The notes below the pieces were generated by a model, which saw nothing but the letters and a program-made list of their open reading frames with translations, had not been told where the DNA came from and did not search any database. Positions 18,408 through 28,044 of a stretch of 58,120 bases of DNA are shown piece after piece (the first letter of the stretch is position 1; the number at the start of each line of letters is the position of its first letter). The position numbers were made by a program, and so were the translations under genes. Source of the stretch: Saccharicrinis sp. (GTDB lineage Bacteria > Bacteroidota > Bacteroidia > Bacteroidales > Marinilabiliaceae); the NCBI GenBank assembly GCA_024635555.1, contig JAGXIO010000127.1:1-58120 (forward strand), in the 5' to 3' direction.

Positions 18408-19844
18408 ATGCGTCCAACTATAAAAAAATCCATAGATATAAACCATCAAAGCCATCTGGTTTTTTTGGTCAACGATTTAACTGCCCTCAAAGATTTTAAT
18501 TTCTCGGAAGGAGAAATGGAATATATTGAAGGTAAAACAGCTAAGGAGCAAACCTTGGTTCATCTGAACAGGCTATCGCAACAAGTTTTTATTCGTTTTT
18601 CAAACAAAGAGGGTAACGATGAAAACGAACTGATTAGAAAAGATGGGAATAGTATTTTTAATAAACTGAAGAGTGAGGATGCTAACCAGCTTTCGTTGAT
18701 TGATATCATCGGGAACAATCAAAAGGCCATCGCTTTGGCCGAGGGTATAGCGCTTAGTGCATATAGTTTTTTAAGATATAAAACGGAAAAAAAAGAAAAG
18801 GAATTTGAACTGACAGAAATAAACTTGGTGAGTGCTGCGGTTGACGGATGCGAAATATATGAGTTGAACAATTTAATAGAGGCGGTATTTATTGCGCGCG
18901 ATTTGGTAAATCAGCCCGTGGATAAATTGAATGCGCAACAACTCGCCGATTTTATGTTGGAGCAATCCAAAGTGGATGGTTTTAAAGCTGAGGTTTTTAA
19001 CAAAGCCAAAATTGAGACGCTTAAATTTGGAGGTTTATTGGGCGTAAATAAAGGGAGTATCGACCCGCCAACATTTACCGTGATGGAATGGAAACCCGAA
19101 AATGCCGTAAACGCCAAGCCATATGTGCTGGTAGGAAAGGGTGTGGTTTTCGATACGGGTGGCATTAACCTTAAAACTCCTCCCGGAAGTTTGGATACCA
19201 TGAAATGCGATATGGGCGGCGCCGCTTCGGTAATTGGAACCATGGCGGCTGTTGCTAAAAACCAGTTGCCCATTTATGTTATCGGATTAGTGCCGGCCAC
19301 TGACAACCGTCCGGGCGAAAATGCTTACGTGCCTGGTGATGTATTAACCATGCACAATGGGCTCACGGTTGAAGTAATAAATACCGACGCCGAGGGCAGA
19401 TTGATATTGGCCGATGCATTAAGCTATTCGAATAAGTACGAACCCGAATTGGTGATAGACCTTGCTACCCTTACAGGCTCGGCTGTAATGGCTATTGGCG
19501 AATATGGCACTGTGGCCATGGGTACCGCCAACGATCAAACGTTTTCCGAGTTGGAAAGTGTAGGTTTGGCCACGCATGAACGCATCGTTAAATTTCCATT
19601 CTGGAGCGATTACGACGAAGAGGTGAAATCGGATATTGCCGACTTGAAAAATCTGGGTGGTAGGGAAGCTGGTTCCATAACAGCCGGTAAATTCCTGTCT
19701 AAGTTTGTCAACCATCCTTGGATACATCTCGACATTGCAGGCCCAGCTTTTCACTCAAAGCAAAGTAGTTATCGCGGAAAAGGGGCATCAGGCGTTGGGG
19801 TGCGCCTTCTGTATCAGTTTCTTAAATCAAAAACTAAAAAATAA
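18408..19844 (+). CDS. pepA: Leucyl aminopeptidase (M17)
   Basis: This is a 478-residue cytosolic zinc or manganese aminopeptidase that releases N-terminal residues from peptides. The C-terminal catalytic domain is complete: VGKGVVFDTGGINLK (metal Lys and Asp), KCDMGGAASV, the M17 signature NTDAEGRL (metal Asp and Glu, catalytic Arg) and LTGSAVMA. The N-terminal regulatory domain is divergent, as in other Bacteroidota. It begins 28 bp after the restriction gene and lies 7 bp before pdxA. Confidence 0.93.
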   Translation: MRPTIKKSIDINHQSHLVFLVNDLTALKDFNFSEGEMEYIEGKTAKEQTLVHLNRLSQQVFIRFSNKEGNDENELIRKDGNSIFNKLKSEDANQLSLIDIIGNNQKAIALAEGIALSAYSFLRYKTEKKEKEFELTEINLVSAAVDGCEIYELNNLIEAVFIARDLVNQPVDKLNAQQLADFMLEQSKVDGFKAEVFNKAKIETLKFGGLLGVNKGSIDPPTFTVMEWKPENAVNAKPYVLVGKGVVFDTGGINLKTPPGSLDTMKCDMGGAASVIGTMAAVAKNQLPIYVIGLVPATDNRPGENAYVPGDVLTMHNGLTVEVINTDAEGRLILADALSYSNKYEPELVIDLATLTGSAVMAIGEYGTVAMGTANDQTFSELESVGLATHERIVKFPFWSDYDEEVKSDIADLKNLGGREAGSITAGKFLSKFVNHPWIHLDIAGPAFHSKQSSYRGKGASGVGVRLLYQFLKSKTKK

Positions 19845-19850
19845 ATATAC

Positions 19851-20945
19851 ATGACAACAGATAAAATTAAGTTAGGAATTAGCCACGGCGATATAAACGG
19901 AATTGGATACGAAATTATATTTAAGGTGATAAGTGATGTGAGGATTTTCGACATCTGCACCCCCATTGTTTATGGTTCGTCAAAGGTAGCAGCCTATCAT
20001 CGCAAAGCTTTAAATATTAGCAACTTCAATCTTAATAACATATTACGTGCTGACGAAGCTCACCCTAAACGAGCCAACATTATTAATTGCGTTGACGATG
20101 AAATAAGGGTGGAACTAGGGAAGGCTACCCAAATGGGAGGTGAAGGTGCTTATGCAGCACTAAAGCAAGCTGTTGCCGATTTAAAGGACGGAAAAATAGA
20201 TGTGTTGGTTACCGCTCCTATCAACAAAGCAAATATTCAATCCGAAGCTTTTAATTTTCCCGGTCATACCGAATATCTCGAATCGGAGTTTGGCACCGAT
20301 GGTTCGCTTATGCTACTCATTAGCGATAGATTGAAAGTGGGCGTAGTAACCGGTCATATTCCAATCAGCGAAGTATCCACAAGCATCACCAAGGAAAAAA
20401 TCCTGAATAAGCTGAGAATCTTGAATAAAACCTTAAAAGAGGACTTTACCATACGTAGGCCTCGCATTGCCGTATTGGGGCTTAACCCACATGCAGGCGA
20501 CGACGGATTAATAGGTAAGGAGGAGCAGGACATCATAATTCCTGCCATTGAAGAGGCCAAAGATAAAGGCATCATGGCTTTAGGGCCATACGCTGCCGAC
20601 GGATTATTCGGATCTAACAACCTGGCAAAGTTCGATGCCGTATTGGCCATGTATCACGATCAGGGCTTAATACCTTTCAAAACCATTTCTTTTTCGTCAG
20701 GTGTTAATTTTACGGCCGGTCTGCCCATTATCCGAACCTCGCCCGACCATGGAACAGCTTTTGATATTGCTGGACAAGGCATTGCCGATGAGGAGTCGTT
20801 TAGACAAGCCGTTTATGCAGCCATAGATATCTTTAAAAACAGAAGTCAAAACCATGACTTAGCAAAGAATCCACTTAAATCCTACGATATCAATAAGATG
20901 GAGGATAAGTTTAATGATAGAAATTCTAAAGGGAACGACAATTAA
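19851..20945 (+). CDS. pdxA: 4-hydroxythreonine-4-phosphate dehydrogenase
   Basis: This 364-residue enzyme of de novo pyridoxal 5'-phosphate synthesis oxidises 4-phosphohydroxy-L-threonine with NAD+. Diagnostic segments are GISHGDINGIGYEI, FPGHTEYLESEFG (metal His), GLNPHAGDDGLIGKEE, AMYHDQGLIPFK (metal His) and TSPDHGTAFDIAG (metal His). A short, poorly conserved tail of about 25 residues follows. It sits 7 bp downstream of pepA, probably in one transcript. Confidence 0.95.
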   Translation: MTTDKIKLGISHGDINGIGYEIIFKVISDVRIFDICTPIVYGSSKVAAYHRKALNISNFNLNNILRADEAHPKRANIINCVDDEIRVELGKATQMGGEGAYAALKQAVADLKDGKIDVLVTAPINKANIQSEAFNFPGHTEYLESEFGTDGSLMLLISDRLKVGVVTGHIPISEVSTSITKEKILNKLRILNKTLKEDFTIRRPRIAVLGLNPHAGDDGLIGKEEQDIIIPAIEEAKDKGIMALGPYAADGLFGSNNLAKFDAVLAMYHDQGLIPFKTISFSSGVNFTAGLPIIRTSPDHGTAFDIAGQGIADEESFRQAVYAAIDIFKNRSQNHDLAKNPLKSYDINKMEDKFNDRNSKGNDN

Positions 20946-21513
20946 TATGTAAAGGGAGGCACCGTAGATGGAAATTAGTCTAACTCGTGGCTATAAGCAA
21001 GCGGAACAATCTCTCTTTTATAAACCCTGCCGGCAGGGAGGTAACTCTCCCGAATACGAGTTCGGGACGACCTGTTCCGAACTCGTTTCGGAAGGCTCTA
21101 TAGGGAGAACAAGAATTACCCGGCAAGAGCCAATTCCCCTTTAGGGGTTAGGGGAAATCACGGAGAGTTAATAATAAAATAGAGGGTTTTCTTAGATGAA
21201 CTAACTCACTGTTTGTAAATAGCCTTGTTGCTGGTATCGCACAAACAGCGACCAAGTGCAAATGGAAATTTTGACCGTGTATTATTTTCATTCCGAACCT
21301 GCCGTGAGTGATTGGATAGAGGTGCAAAGAAAATACGCTGGTTAGTTTCCAAATTTTCGATTTAATTTTTATCTGTTTATAATGATTTGCTGCAACAAAA
21401 GATACAAGAATGCGTATTGTTATTAGTTAACATGTTTACGCACTGTTTTCTTTATCAACTTAATTGAATATCTTTGTACTTACAACAGAACGGATTTAAC
21501 AGCGGGAGAGATT
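20946..21513. repeat. Intergenic region with palindromes and no gene
   Basis: 21020-21160 contains several inverted repeats: the perfect palindrome CCCTGCCGGCAGGG at 21025-21038, CGAGTTCGG / CCGAACTCG at 21057-21065 and 21077-21085, and a TTCCCC / GGGGAA pair near 21130-21150. These look REP-like. The rest shows only short non-convincing frames, apart from the promoter at 21469. Confidence 0.6.
21446..21476 (+). promoter_or_regulatory. Predicted Bacteroidota promoter
   Basis: A perfect -7 box TATCTTTG lies at 21469-21476, with a weak -33 box TTTT at 21446-21449 (19-bp spacer). The predicted start is about 30 bp before the ATG at 21514. Confidence 0.45.
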
Positions 21514-22566
21514 ATGAAAAATCAAAAAACATCAGGTTATATTAAAATTTTATCAATATCAAGCAGTATTATTGCTATTTATATTGTAGCGCAACTGTTT
21601 ACTTTTTCGGTAGAGCCAAATTTTATCCAAAAAAGCGTACCTACTTTTAAAGATAGTTACTCTATATTTAGTTTGAAGATTCCTGAGGGTATAAACTTTG
21701 CGGGCGAAAAGATACCCTATGAAAAACATTGGGTTAAAGAGAGCCTGGATCGTGAGCTGCTTATAAATACGTATTGGCAGTCGCAAACATTACTTACAAT
21801 TAAGCGAGCAAACAGATATTTTCCTATCATTGAACCTATTTTAAAAAAACAAGGTATTCCTGACGATTTTAAATATTTAGCAGTTATTGAAAGTGGATTG
21901 ATGCCGCGTGCGGTTTCGCCTGCGGGTGCTGCGGGATTATGGCAGTTTATGAGCTCCACCGCAAACGAGTACGGTTTGGAGGTGAACAGCGAAGTGGATG
22001 AACGTTATCATGTGCAAAAATCAACGGAAGCTGCTTGCAAGTACTTGAAAAAGTCGTACGATAGCTATCAAAATTGGAGCTTAGTTGCTGCTTCTTACAA
22101 CGCCGGCAAGGCAGGTATTAATAAACAATTAAACCTGCAACAAGCCAACGATTACTACGATTTGCTTTTAGGTGAGGAAACGGGTAGGTATGTGTACAGA
22201 ATTATTGCACTCAAAGAAATATTGTCGAATCCCATTAGTTATGGCTTTTATGTGGATGAAGAAGACATGTATCAGAAATTGAAAACAGAAACGTTGATTG
22301 TGGATGGCTCGATAAGCAATATCGCCGATTTTGCCAAAAGTATGGATATATCCTATAAGGAATTAAAGGATTTAAATCCTTGGTTACGAGAAAATGTGCT
22401 GACCAATAGCCGCAAAAAAGCCTATGCAATTGATTTGCCGCTTAAAATAGCAAGTTCGGAAAAATTAGAGCCCATTTATGCACCCACCGAAACTGTTGTT
22501 CCTAACAATATTAGTGGAAGTGAAGTTCCCTTAAATATAAAAACGCCCGGTCTGCAATTAAAGTAA
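21514..22566 (+). CDS. Lytic transglycosylase (SLT domain)
   Basis: This 350-residue peptidoglycan lytic transglycosylase has an N-terminal signal anchor (about 10-30). The SLT domain (about 95-225) carries catalytic Glu126 in AVIESGLMPRAVS, then GAAGLWQFM and ASYNAGKAG. The C-terminal portion (about 255-320, DGSISNIADFAKSMDISYKELKDLNPWL) resembles a degenerate LysM-like module. It is a paralogue of the LysM enzyme at 11878 but monocistronic, with its own promoter. Confidence 0.9.
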   Translation: MKNQKTSGYIKILSISSSIIAIYIVAQLFTFSVEPNFIQKSVPTFKDSYSIFSLKIPEGINFAGEKIPYEKHWVKESLDRELLINTYWQSQTLLTIKRANRYFPIIEPILKKQGIPDDFKYLAVIESGLMPRAVSPAGAAGLWQFMSSTANEYGLEVNSEVDERYHVQKSTEAACKYLKKSYDSYQNWSLVAASYNAGKAGINKQLNLQQANDYYDLLLGEETGRYVYRIIALKEILSNPISYGFYVDEEDMYQKLKTETLIVDGSISNIADFAKSMDISYKELKDLNPWLRENVLTNSRKKAYAIDLPLKIASSEKLEPIYAPTETVVPNNISGSEVPLNIKTPGLQLK

Positions 22567-22710
22567 ATAGTTAAAATAGCCTTAATTTTCTACTTTTAAT
22601 TGGGTTTCGTCTGGTGGTTAAAAAATCAATTTACACTTTTCGCTTACAATGCGGAATAATGATTTATCTGATCCGTAAAACATTATGGCCGTTTAATAGT
22701 TTGGTATTTT

Positions 22711-25575
22711 ATGGCTATAAAAAAAGATAAATTGGAACAGCCCGAAGTTGATTTCTTGGAAGATGGAATGGTATCCGTGTTGGGAGCAAGAGTGCATAAC
22801 TTGCAAAATATTGATGTAGAATTTCCACGTAACAAACTGGTTGTAATTACCGGATTAAGCGGTAGCGGCAAATCATCTTTAGCTTTCGATACCATTTATG
22901 CCGAAGGACAAAGGAGGTATGTAGAAACCTTTTCGGCCTATGCTCGTCAGTTTTTAGGCAATATGGAAAGGCCTGATGTGGATAAAATAACAGGCCTTAG
23001 TCCCGTGATTTCCATTGAGCAAAAAACCACCAATAAAAATCCTCGTTCTACCGTAGGAACCATCACCGAGATTTACGATTTTTTGCGACTACTGTATGCC
23101 CGAGCCTCGGATGCCTACTCCTACAATACAGGAGAAAAGATGGTGAAATATACCACGGAAAAAATTCTTTCGCTGATACAAGAAAATTTTAAGGGTAAAA
23201 AAGTGATGGTATTGGCTCCTTTGGTTAAAAACCGAAAAGGGCACTACAAAGAGCTATTTGAGCAAATCAGGAAAAAAGGATATTTACATGCCAGGGTCGA
23301 TGGCGAGATAGTTGAGCTGGAACATGGTTACAAACTCGACCGATATAAAAACCATAGTATTGAGATGGTTGTCGACCGAATTAAGGTGTCGGAGAAAGAT
23401 GAAAAGCGGCTTTCTGACTCTTTGCATCTGGCCATGAAAAACGGCAAGGGCATTATGATGATGCTGGATGTAGAAAGCAACGAAGCCAAATTTTACTCGC
23501 AAAAGTTGATGTGTCCTACAACAGGTATCTCATATAACGAACCGGCTCCCCACTCTTTTTCTTTCAACTCGCCACAAGGTGCTTGTGATAAATGCAAGGG
23601 ATTGGGTAGCATAAATCTGGTTGATCTGGAAAAAGTGATACCCAATGATTCGGCTAGTATTTATACTGGGGGAATTGCTCCATTGGGGAAATATAAAAAC
23701 ACCCTTATTTTTTGGCAGATAGAAGCCTTGGCGCAAAAATATGGATTCACCCTAAAAACACCTATCAAGGATATTCCGGAAGAAGCGTTAGATACCATCC
23801 TGAACGGTTCCAGCGAACCTATCACCTTAAAAAACACACCATTGGGAAGCGCCAGTTATTTTATCAGCTTTGATGGCGTTATCAAATACATACTGCAACA
23901 GCAAAACGGCGATACCGGCCAAAAAGCCAAAAAATGGGCAGGTCAGTTTATCACCTCCTGCGAATGTCCCGAGTGCGGTGGACAAAGGCTCAATAAGGAA
24001 GCGTTGCAATTTAAAATTAACGATAAAAATATAGCCGATCTGTCTGGGATGGATTTAAGTCTTCTGGCCGAATGGTTTGAAAATATAGAAGTCAAGCTCA
24101 GCGATAAGCAAAAAGCCATTGCCGCTGAGATATTGAAAGAAATACGGAATAGATTGGGCTTTTTATTGAATGTTGGTTTGAGTTATCTGTCTTTAAACAG
24201 AAGTGCGATGACCTTATCGGGTGGCGAAAGTCAGCGGATACGGTTGGCTACACAAATTGGCTCTCAACTGGTTAATGTACTTTATATATTGGACGAACCC
24301 AGCATAGGCCTGCACCAACGCGATAATCACAGGCTAATTAAAAGCTTACAAAAATTACGAGATACTGGAAATACCGTGCTGGTAGTGGAGCACGACAAGG
24401 ATATGATGATGCAGGCTGATTACCTCATCGATATGGGGCCTTTTGCCGGACGACACGGTGGCGAAGTGGTAGCGCATGGAACACCATTGCAAGTGATTCA
24501 GCAAAATACCTTAACCGCTGATTACCTCAATAATAAAAGAGCGATTGAAGTACCCCAAATACGAAGAAAGGGGAACGGAAAAAATCTGGTACTCCATAAA
24601 GCAAGCGGCAACAACCTTAAAGATGTTACGGTTACCTTTCCGCTGGGTACTTTTATTTGTGTAACCGGTGTTTCGGGCAGCGGTAAATCTACATTGATAA
24701 ACGAAACGCTTTATCCCATACTTAATCAGCATGTATATAAATCGGTGAAGGATCCTTTGCCTTACCAAAAAATTGATGGACTCAAGTTGGTCGATAAAGT
24801 GGTTGAAGTAGATCAGTCGCCCATAGGAAGGACGCCCCGCTCGAATCCTGCCACCTACACCAAAGTTTTCGACGAAATCAGGAAGCTGTTTACTAACTTA
24901 CCCGAATCCAAAATTCGGGATTACAAGGCAGGACGTTTTTCATTTAATATGTCGGGTGGCCGATGCGAAACCTGCAAAGGTGGCGGTGTTCAAGTTATAG
25001 AAATGAACTTTTTGCCTGATGTAATGGTGGAGTGTCCAGAGTGCCACGGGAAGCGATACAACAGAGAAACGCTTGAAGTACGGTTTAAAGGCAAGTCCAT
25101 CAGCGATGTGCTCAATATGACCATCAACCAAGCGGTTGATTTTTTTGAGAACATACCGCAGATAGTGCATAAACTCAGGATGATTAAAGAAGTAGGCCTG
25201 GGCTATATTACTTTTGGGCAGCCTTCTACCACTCTTTCGGGCGGAGAATCGCAACGGGTGAAGTTAGCCTCGGAACTCGCAAAAAAGGATACAGGGAATA
25301 CGATCTACATTCTTGACGAGCCAACTACAGGCTTGCACTTTGAAGATATCAGGGTGTTGCTGGGTGTGCTCAACAGGCTGGTGGAGAGAGGCAATACGAT
25401 TATTGTGATTGAGCATAATCTTGATGTGATTAAAGTGGCCGACCATGTTATTGACATTGGAAAAGAGGGTGGACGTTTTGGGGGCGAAGTACTTTGTCAA
25501 GGAACACCGGAAGAAGTTTCTAAAAATAAGGAAAGTTATACTGCTCAATATTTAAAAATTGAACTGAAAGGATAA
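22711..25575 (+). CDS. uvrA: Excinuclease ABC subunit A
   Basis: This 954-residue ABC-type ATPase is the damage-sensing subunit of UvrABC nucleotide excision repair. Two Walker A motifs are seen (GLSGSGKS at 48-55 and GVSGSGKS at 653-660), along with two ABC signatures ([34 protein letters not shown]). Zinc ligands are C292-C295 with the later CPECGG, and C752-C755 with C775-C778. The order and length are normal for UvrA1. No other uvr gene is adjacent. Confidence 0.97.
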   Translation: MAIKKDKLEQPEVDFLEDGMVSVLGARVHNLQNIDVEFPRNKLVVITGLSGSGKSSLAFDTIYAEGQRRYVETFSAYARQFLGNMERPDVDKITGLSPVISIEQKTTNKNPRSTVGTITEIYDFLRLLYARASDAYSYNTGEKMVKYTTEKILSLIQENFKGKKVMVLAPLVKNRKGHYKELFEQIRKKGYLHARVDGEIVELEHGYKLDRYKNHSIEMVVDRIKVSEKDEKRLSDSLHLAMKNGKGIMMMLDVESNEAKFYSQKLMCPTTGISYNEPAPHSFSFNSPQGACDKCKGLGSINLVDLEKVIPNDSASIYTGGIAPLGKYKNTLIFWQIEALAQKYGFTLKTPIKDIPEEALDTILNGSSEPITLKNTPLGSASYFISFDGVIKYILQQQNGDTGQKAKKWAGQFITSCECPECGGQRLNKEALQFKINDKNIADLSGMDLSLLAEWFENIEVKLSDKQKAIAAEILKEIRNRLGFLLNVGLSYLSLNRSAMTLSGGESQRIRLATQIGSQLVNVLYILDEPSIGLHQRDNHRLIKSLQKLRDTGNTVLVVEHDKDMMMQADYLIDMGPFAGRHGGEVVAHGTPLQVIQQNTLTADYLNNKRAIEVPQIRRKGNGKNLVLHKASGNNLKDVTVTFPLGTFICVTGVSGSGKSTLINETLYPILNQHVYKSVKDPLPYQKIDGLKLVDKVVEVDQSPIGRTPRSNPATYTKVFDEIRKLFTNLPESKIRDYKAGRFSFNMSGGRCETCKGGGVQVIEMNFLPDVMVECPECHGKRYNRETLEVRFKGKSISDVLNMTINQAVDFFENIPQIVHKLRMIKEVGLGYITFGQPSTTLSGGESQRVKLASELAKKDTGNTIYILDEPTTGLHFEDIRVLLGVLNRLVERGNTIIVIEHNLDVIKVADHVIDIGKEGGRFGGEVLCQGTPEEVSKNKESYTAQYLKIELKG

Positions 25576-25644
25576 AGGTTTGATGAATGTTCGCTATCTT
25601 TATTTGCTGATTATAATCTTCACATTAACGCAAAGCAAATATAT

Positions 25645-27309
25645 ATGAGCAATCAAATAGAGATTAAGTGTTTAAACAATCATACCTACAAAAAATACAA
25701 CAGGGGCATTACCTTAACAGAAATTGCCGAAGACCATAATATACAACTGCGAAGTGAAGTGTTGGGAGCATTGGTAAACAATAATCTAGAGAAATTATCC
25801 TTTGAAGTATTCCATCCCAAAACCGTTGAATTTATCGACATCACCACGCCTGATGGAATGCGCATGTACATACGTAGCTTGTCGTTTTTATTGTATTATG
25901 CCGTAAAAAAGCTTATGCCAGGTGCTAAGCTCCGGGTAGAACACTCGGTATCAAAAGGTGTGTATTGCGAGCTTGACAATGTGCAGGAGATTACTTTCGA
26001 TCAGGTTACTGAGTTGGTAGATTATATGCGCAGTCTGGTAAGTGAGGATATTCCTTTTGAATATTGCGAAACAGAAACCGATAAGGTGATAGAACTGTTT
26101 AAATCACAGGGTTTTACAGATAAAATAGGCCTGCTTCAAAGTCAGGGTCATAATTATTCTTCCTATTATCAATTAAACGGTACACCTGGATCGTTTTATG
26201 GCGATCTGGTTCCCTCAACAAGATATTTAAAAGTATTCGACCTGTATAAGTATTATAACGGGATGTTGCTTCAGATACCAAAACGCTTTGAGCCCGAAGA
26301 GTTGGAGGACCTAGTTATCCAGAACAAGATGTTTGAAATATTTCGGGAATATAGCCATTGGAACAAAGTGCTTAAGGTAACCAATATTCACGATTTAAAT
26401 CTTTTACATCGAAATGGCGAAGCCGAAGGTCTTATTAAGGTTTCGGAAGCTTTTCACGAAAAAAAGATTGCCCATATAGCCGATATGATTGCCCAACGGA
26501 AAGATAAAACGCGAATCATTCTGATTAGCGGTCCATCATCGAGCGGTAAAACTACCTTTAGCAAACGTTTGGCCATTCAGCTCAGGGTCAATGGGCTACA
26601 TCCGCACACCCTATCTTTGGATAATTATTTTGTGGATCGTGAGCATACCCCCATCGATGTGCATGGCGAATATGATTTTGAAGCACTGGAAGCGTTGGAT
26701 ATTAAACAAATTAACGAAGATTTATCCAAACTTTTAAGCGGGGAGGAAGTCCTACTACCATTATTTTCCTTTGATACAGGAAAGCGTTTTTACAACGATA
26801 CACGGATACGCCTAAAACAGGACGATATACTTATTATTGAGGGAATACATGGCCTAAATCCGCAGCTGACCTCTAATATACCCGACTCGGTTAAATTTAA
26901 AGTCTATGTTTCGGCACTAACATCCATCAATATAGATGATCATAACCGTATACCTACAACCGATAATCGTTTAATACGTAGGATGGTGCGCGATTATAAG
27001 TATCGCAACTACACGGCCCAAGCCACACTATCGCGCTGGCAGAGTGTGCGAAGGGGCGAAGACAAACACATATTTCCGTATCAGGAAGAGGCAGACGTAA
27101 TGTTTAATACCGCACTACTATACGAATTTGCCGTGCTTAAACAATTGGCCGAACCTATCCTGTTGGAGGTGGCGCATAATAAACCCGAATACGCCGAAGC
27201 AAATCGCTTGCTTAATTTCTTTAGTTACTTTAAATCTATGCCATCCAATAACATACCGCCCACATCCATAATTCGTGAGTTTTTGGGAGGAAGTAGTTTT
27301 GTGTATTAG
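25645..27309 (+). CDS. TGS-domain nucleoside kinase (uridine kinase-like)
   Basis: This is a 554-residue protein. The N-terminal TGS/threonyl-tRNA-synthetase-like region (about 1-210) precedes a P-loop kinase domain with GPSSSGKTT at 296-304. The kinase domain includes SLDNYFVDREHTP, D(V)HGEYDFEALEALD and EGIHGLNPQLT, as in uridine/phosphoribulokinase enzymes. The product probably phosphorylates uridine or cytidine for salvage, although substrates of this fused subfamily are less certain. It is followed 5 bp later by the DUF2752 gene. Confidence 0.88.
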   Translation: MSNQIEIKCLNNHTYKKYNRGITLTEIAEDHNIQLRSEVLGALVNNNLEKLSFEVFHPKTVEFIDITTPDGMRMYIRSLSFLLYYAVKKLMPGAKLRVEHSVSKGVYCELDNVQEITFDQVTELVDYMRSLVSEDIPFEYCETETDKVIELFKSQGFTDKIGLLQSQGHNYSSYYQLNGTPGSFYGDLVPSTRYLKVFDLYKYYNGMLLQIPKRFEPEELEDLVIQNKMFEIFREYSHWNKVLKVTNIHDLNLLHRNGEAEGLIKVSEAFHEKKIAHIADMIAQRKDKTRIILISGPSSSGKTTFSKRLAIQLRVNGLHPHTLSLDNYFVDREHTPIDVHGEYDFEALEALDIKQINEDLSKLLSGEEVLLPLFSFDTGKRFYNDTRIRLKQDDILIIEGIHGLNPQLTSNIPDSVKFKVYVSALTSINIDDHNRIPTTDNRLIRRMVRDYKYRNYTAQATLSRWQSVRRGEDKHIFPYQEEADVMFNTALLYEFAVLKQLAEPILLEVAHNKPEYAEANRLLNFFSYFKSMPSNNIPPTSIIREFLGGSSFVY

Positions 27310-27314
27310 CTTTT

Positions 27315-27653
27315 ATGAAAAAAGCTGTTTTTTATATAAAAAGATACTTTGAGGCCATAATCTGGATTGTGGGACTTAGTTTGATGGCTTGGTCAAATCC
27401 ATTTGAGAGTCAACACTATTCGTTATGCCTCATTAAAAATAGCGGACTGGGATTTTGCCCGGGCTGTGGTTTAGGCCATGCTATTGGATTTTTGGTTAGG
27501 GGCGAATGGTTTTTATCATTTAAAAGTCATCCGTTGGCCATTTTTGCCGTAATAATTTTATCTTATCGTATATTTCAAATTTTTAAACGTAAACCCTTAA
27601 AATTAAATTTGTATGAACAGAATTTTAAACTATTTCCCAGAATTAGGTTTTGA
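27315..27653 (+). CDS. DUF2752 family membrane protein
   Basis: This 112-residue protein has two or three membrane segments. The family motif CLIKNSGLGFCPGCGLGHAI (two Cys in CPGCG) is intact. Function unknown; in Bacteroidota these often neighbour TM2-domain genes, as here. Its 3' end overlaps the following TM2 gene by 41 bp in another frame. Confidence 0.8.
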   Translation: MKKAVFYIKRYFEAIIWIVGLSLMAWSNPFESQHYSLCLIKNSGLGFCPGCGLGHAIGFLVRGEWFLSFKSHPLAIFAVIILSYRIFQIFKRKPLKLNLYEQNFKLFPRIRF

Positions 27654-27966
27654 TGAAGCCGCTTTTATTGACAATTTACTCAGGGACAATACGGATAGCG
27701 AAATCGAAAAATTTGCTATGATGTACAGGTCGCGTCGGAAAGATCCACAACTGATACTAATACTTGCAGCAATTGGATTGTTGGGGGTATCGGGCATACA
27801 CAGGTTTGTTTTAAACCAGATAGGTATGGGGATATTATATTTTTTTACGGCGGGGCTTTGTTTGATTGGTACTATCGTTGACATGGTGAATTACAAATCA
27901 CTGGCTTTGGAGTATAACCAAAAAGTGGCTTATGAAGTGAAATCGTATATGTCGATGAGGAGGTAA
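27613..27966 (+). CDS. TM2 domain membrane protein
   Basis: This 117-residue protein has a charged N-terminal half and a C-terminal TM2 module of two membrane helices joined by a short turn (ILAAIGLLGVSGIHRFVLNQ ... GILYFFTAGLCLIGTIVDMV). The G-x-H-R-F motif and following Asp (IVDMV) are typical. The start lies inside the DUF2752 gene. A bidirectional terminator follows at 27991-28030. Confidence 0.85.
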   Translation: MNRILNYFPELGFDEAAFIDNLLRDNTDSEIEKFAMMYRSRRKDPQLILILAAIGLLGVSGIHRFVLNQIGMGILYFFTAGLCLIGTIVDMVNYKSLALEYNQKVAYEVKSYMSMRR

Positions 27967-27990
27967 GAATTCGACTTTTCTAGTATAAAA

Positions 27991-28030
27991 AAAGTCAGGG
28001 TTTCACTATTAACGAAGCCCTGACTTTATT
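27991..28030. terminator. Bidirectional terminator
   Basis: A strong inverted repeat (AAAGTCAGGGTTTC / GAAGCCCTGACTTT) has T-rich flanks on both strands and lies between the convergent TM2 and lpdA genes. Confidence 0.85.
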
Positions 28031-28044
28031 TTTCGTGTAAAAAC

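Noticed and set aside
21262-21345. 27-codon frame in the pdxA-transglycosylase gap
   Set aside because: Too short, no start context, no similarity recognised.
27604-27611. TAAATTTG box before the TM2 gene
   Set aside because: It is inside the DUF2752 coding region, one base before the ATG, without a -33 element.
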